Assembly (NCBI GenBank): GCA_017883105.1
Contig: JADGOF010000093.1
Coordinates: forward strand, 1 to 7,755
Length of the DNA stretch: 7,755 bases
Direction: 5' to 3'
Source of the DNA: Acidimicrobiales bacterium
GTDB taxonomy: Bacteria; Actinomycetota; Acidimicrobiia; Acidimicrobiales; RAAP-2
Shown here: piece after piece, positions 6,035 to 7,755 of the stretch
Layout: each line of letters begins with the position of its first letter
Position numbering within the stretch: position 1 is the first letter of the stretch
Notes under the pieces: generated by a model
Database searches by the model: none
What the model was told of the DNA's origin: nothing
The model's input: the letters and a program-made list of their open reading frames with translations, nothing else
Position numbers and translations under genes: made by a program

Positions 6035-6913
6035 CTACTCGACGGCCGCAGACGGTTGGGCCTGAGCGGCCACCAGTTCGGCGTCGAGCTGGGCGTCGTA
6101 ACGGGCCCCCTTGCGCTCTTCGAAACGCACCCACTGCAAGAACACCGGAATCAGCGCCATGAAGGTGAAGAGTTCCGCGCCGATCCACAGGATGCCGGCA
6201 CCCGAATGGGTGCTGCCGACCGAGTACATCGAGGCCACAGCGCGGGTGGTGCTCAACAGGGCGAGGGCAAGGAACGACTCCACGGGAACGCCGATCAACA
6301 GGCTGGTGAGCCGCACCCCGTGACTCATCTTCCAATGGGGGATCGGATCGAGGCCGACGATGGGCCACCAGAAGTGCGCCGAGGCGACCAGGAAGGCCAC
6401 GTTGACAAGATCCATCACCCACATGTGCGTCATGGAGAAGTTGAGGGCGAACGTCAAGAAGAAGGCGAACATCGAGAAGTAGTAGATGAGCGCCACCGGC
6501 AACGGATGGGTCAGCGCCCTGAACGACCGGGAGTTGAGGATCTTCAACAGTCGGATCTTGCCGGTCCGGCCCGATGTCTGGAGGGCAAGTGTCATCGGTG
6601 CCCCCATGGCCAACAGCGGTGGGGCGATCACCATCAACAGCAAGTGTTGGACGACGTGCGCCTGGAAGTACTCCATGGTGAATGCAGCTACCGGCGACTG
6701 GAGGGCGACGTCAATGGCCACCAGACCGGCGAGGAACGAGGCGGTCCGTTTGGGGCTCCACCGACAACCACGCGCCGAAAGTGCCCACTGGGACTGGAGG
6801 TACCAGGCGCCGGCCGCAAGCACCGACACCAGCACGACCACTGCGAACGGGGTGAACTCCCACAGCGTCACGGCGTTGTGCATCGTGAATGCCAGGCGGC
6901 TCATCTCCGGCAC
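6035..6913 (-). CDS. ctaG: CtaG-type cytochrome c oxidase assembly factor, seven-helix membrane protein
   Basis: This 292-residue integral membrane protein belongs to the caa3_CtaG family, whose Bacillus member is needed for active caa3 oxidase, probably by helping copper insertion. It should not be confused with the unrelated Cox11-type CtaG. Seven hydrophobic helices are visible at about 21-43, 57-78, 86-110, 138-160, 165-187, 202-221 and 241-263. Helix 3 holds the signature H-V-V-Q-H-L-L-L-M-V-I-A-P-P-L-L-A-M-G (86-104); further histidines or Trp at 163, 180, 193 and 198 are candidate metal or haem-proximal residues. The C-terminus is short, charged and cytoplasmic. The start is uncertain. 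GTG 6913 lacks a ribosome site but lies exactly where a transcript would begin; ATG 6904 has GGAG directly abutting it. No cox genes are visible next to it. Convergent with the RodZ-like gene, 44 bp apart. Confidence 0.88.
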   Translation of the reverse strand: MPEMSRLAFTMHNAVTLWEFTPFAVVVLVSVLAAGAWYLQSQWALSARGCRWSPKRTASFLAGLVAIDVALQSPVAAFTMEYFQAHVVQHLLLMVIAPPLLAMGAPMTLALQTSGRTGKIRLLKILNSRSFRALTHPLPVALIYYFSMFAFFLTFALNFSMTHMWVMDLVNVAFLVASAHFWWPIVGLDPIPHWKMSHGVRLTSLLIGVPVESFLALALLSTTRAVASMYSVGSTHSGAGILWIGAELFTFMALIPVFLQWVRFEERKGARYDAQLDAELVAAQAQPSAAVE

Positions 6914-6925
6914 GGCATCAGGCTA
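6914..6925 (-). promoter_or_regulatory. Possible -10 element giving a leaderless ctaG transcript
   Basis: Minus-strand TAGCCT (6925-6920) fits the actinobacterial TANNNT -10 pattern. Six bases separate it from the G of the GTG at 6913, which would place the transcription start on the start codon itself. The -35 region (GTAGGA at 17 bp) is poor. The lack of a usable Shine-Dalgarno for this GTG agrees with leaderless initiation, but the motif is short. Confidence 0.35.
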
Positions 6926-7111
6926 TCGCCATTCGGCGGATCTCCTACTCGGGGCTGAAGGCGGTGGCGGTGGCCACGCACCAGGCACCCGCCATGGCGT
7001 TCCACGCCCGGTTGCCCAGTCTCGGGTCGAGTCGCCTTGCTCTGTGGCCGCCGCAGAAGGGCTCCGGAAGAGACGCCGGTCGGAGGGATAGCGTGGCCAC
7101 GTCAGGTCGAC
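6926..7111. other. Divergent intergenic stretch between ctaG and the FAD oxidase
   Basis: This GC-rich stretch has no recognisable gene. Open frames crossing it on both strands have low-complexity Arg/Pro/Ser-rich translations and no family motifs. A plus-strand TAGCGT (7089-7094) is a possible -10 for the FAD oxidase, predicting a leader of about 25 nt, but no matching -35 is seen. I see no tRNA cloverleaf or clear operator. Confidence 0.4.
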
Positions 7112-7118
7112 AAGGAGG
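7112..7118 (+). promoter_or_regulatory. Strong ribosome binding site for the FAD oxidase
   Basis: AAGGAGG is a full match to the anti-Shine-Dalgarno and lies 7 nt before ATG 7126. A GTG directly before that ATG is in frame but only 4 nt away, so the ATG is preferred. Confidence 0.8.
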
Positions 7119-7125
7119 GTGAGTG

Positions 7126-7755
7126 ATGACCCAAGCGACATCGGCAGACGTGGTGGCAGATCCCGCCGGGGACGGCTCCGTGGCGGCCATCGAGGACCTG
7201 CTCGTCGATATCGTCGGTGCCGCCCACGTCGACATCGGGGAACACGTCGGTGTGGACGACACCCATGACGAGGCGTTGACGGTGATCCCCGTCCGGCCCC
7301 GGGCTGTCGTGCGACCGGCATCCACCGACGAGGTGGCGGCCATCGTGCGGGCGGCCGCGTCCCAACGGGTGCCGCTCACCCCGCGGGGCTCGGGAACCGG
7401 CCTGTCGGGAGGATGCACCCCGGTGGCCGGAGGGGTGGTGGTGTCGTTCGAGCGGATGAACCGGATTTTGGAGATCGACACCGAAAACCACGTGGCCGTG
7501 GTCGAGCCCGGGGTGACCCTGACAGAATTGGACGAGGCACTCCTGCCCCTCCGGTTGATCTATCCGGTCTTCCCGGGTGAGCAGTCGGCCAGCCTGGGCG
7601 GGAACGTGGCCACCAACGCAGGGGGGATGCGTGCGATCAAGTACGGGGTGACCCGGCACCATGTCCTGGCCATCGAAGCGGTGCTGGGCACCGGGGAGGT
7701 GATCACAGCCGGCGGGAAGTACGTGAAGGCGACCAGCGGCTACGACCTCACCCAG
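7126..7755 (+). CDS. GlcD-type FAD-linked oxidase (glycolate or D-lactate dehydrogenase-like), 3' truncated
   Basis: The first 210 codons are present, and the gene runs off the right edge. This is the FAD-binding half (FAD_binding_4/PCMH fold) of the GlcD/DLD flavoenzyme family, which oxidises 2-hydroxy acids such as glycolate or D-lactate to 2-oxo acids. Visible motifs are P-R-A-V-V-R-P-A-S-T-D-E-V (58-70), T-P-R-G-S-G-T-G-L-S-G-G (85-96, binds the FAD pyrophosphate), V-V-E-P-G-V (125-130) and Y-P-V-F-P-G-E-Q-S-A-S-L-G-G-N-V-A-T-N-A-G-G (146-167). After these come K-Y-G-V-T-R-H-H-V-L (172-181) and V-K-A-T-S-G-Y-D-L-T (200-209), where homologues continue into the gly-rich L-F-V-G-S-E-G-T-L segment. 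Full-length relatives have about 450-480 residues with a C-terminal substrate cap. The substrate cannot be assigned without that half and the downstream genes. A fused Fe-S domain cannot be excluded. Confidence 0.92.
   Translation, partial: MTQATSADVVADPAGDGSVAAIEDLLVDIVGAAHVDIGEHVGVDDTHDEALTVIPVRPRAVVRPASTDEVAAIVRAAASQRVPLTPRGSGTGLSGGCTPVAGGVVVSFERMNRILEIDTENHVAVVEPGVTLTELDEALLPLRLIYPVFPGEQSASLGGNVATNAGGMRAIKYGVTRHHVLAIEAVLGTGEVITAGGKYVKATSGYDLTQ

Noticed and set aside
5576..6958. A 460-codon plus-strand open frame overlapping the RodZ-like gene and opposite ctaG
   Set aside because: It crosses two well-supported genes on opposite strands; its translation is Arg/His/Gly-rich and low in hydrophobic residues, typical of a shadow frame.
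6960..7045. tRNA-like look of the ctaG-FAD oxidase intergenic stretch
   Set aside because: No consistent acceptor stem, anticodon arm or T-loop consensus could be folded.

Overview
The window looks like ordinary chromosome from a high-GC Gram-positive bacterium. An actinobacterium is likely, and I lean tentatively to the Acidimicrobiia side of Actinomycetota. The clues are strong G+C bias at third codon positions, an LCP (LytR-CpsA-Psr) cell-wall ligase with a LytR_C tail, a RodZ-like membrane protein with a DUF4115-type C-terminus, a seven-helix CtaG-type protein and GTG starts. I cannot name a species from the sequence alone. There are seven genes, two of them cut by the window edges. I found no rRNA, tRNA, CRISPR array, insertion sequence or phage gene.

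Layout, left to right. (1) 1-1299, +: the 3' part of an LCP phosphotransferase, which attaches glycopolymers to peptidoglycan. (2) 1300-1457: a compact regulatory region with a good sigma70-type promoter bracketed by two near-identical palindromes. (3) 1458-3605, +: a two-gene operon with a TetR-family repressor followed 36 nt later by a 14-helix DHA2/EmrB-QacA-type drug exporter. It ends at a long GC-rich hairpin (3626-3662). (4) 3702-4667, -: a complete pirin with all four metal ligands, convergent with the exporter. (5) 4668-4898: a divergent intergenic region with AT-richer stretches and a 15-nt palindrome just ahead of the next gene. (6) 4899-5990, +: a RodZ-like protein (cytoplasmic HTH, one membrane helix, small external beta domain). 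(7) 6035-6913, -: a CtaG-type membrane protein, convergent with the RodZ-like gene. (8) 7126-7755, +: the first 210 codons of a GlcD-type FAD-linked oxidase, running off the right edge.

How the genes work together: the only clear functional unit is the TetR-exporter pair. The repressor probably binds the twin palindromes over its own promoter and so controls itself and the pump, with pump substrates as likely inducers. The LCP protein and the RodZ-like protein both act at the cell envelope but are not linked in an operon. The pirin, CtaG and FAD oxidase genes look like single transcription units, the last possibly the start of one. I see no convincing new multi-gene system here; the best second looks are the operator architecture and the two start-site or regulatory observations at the RodZ-like and ctaG genes.
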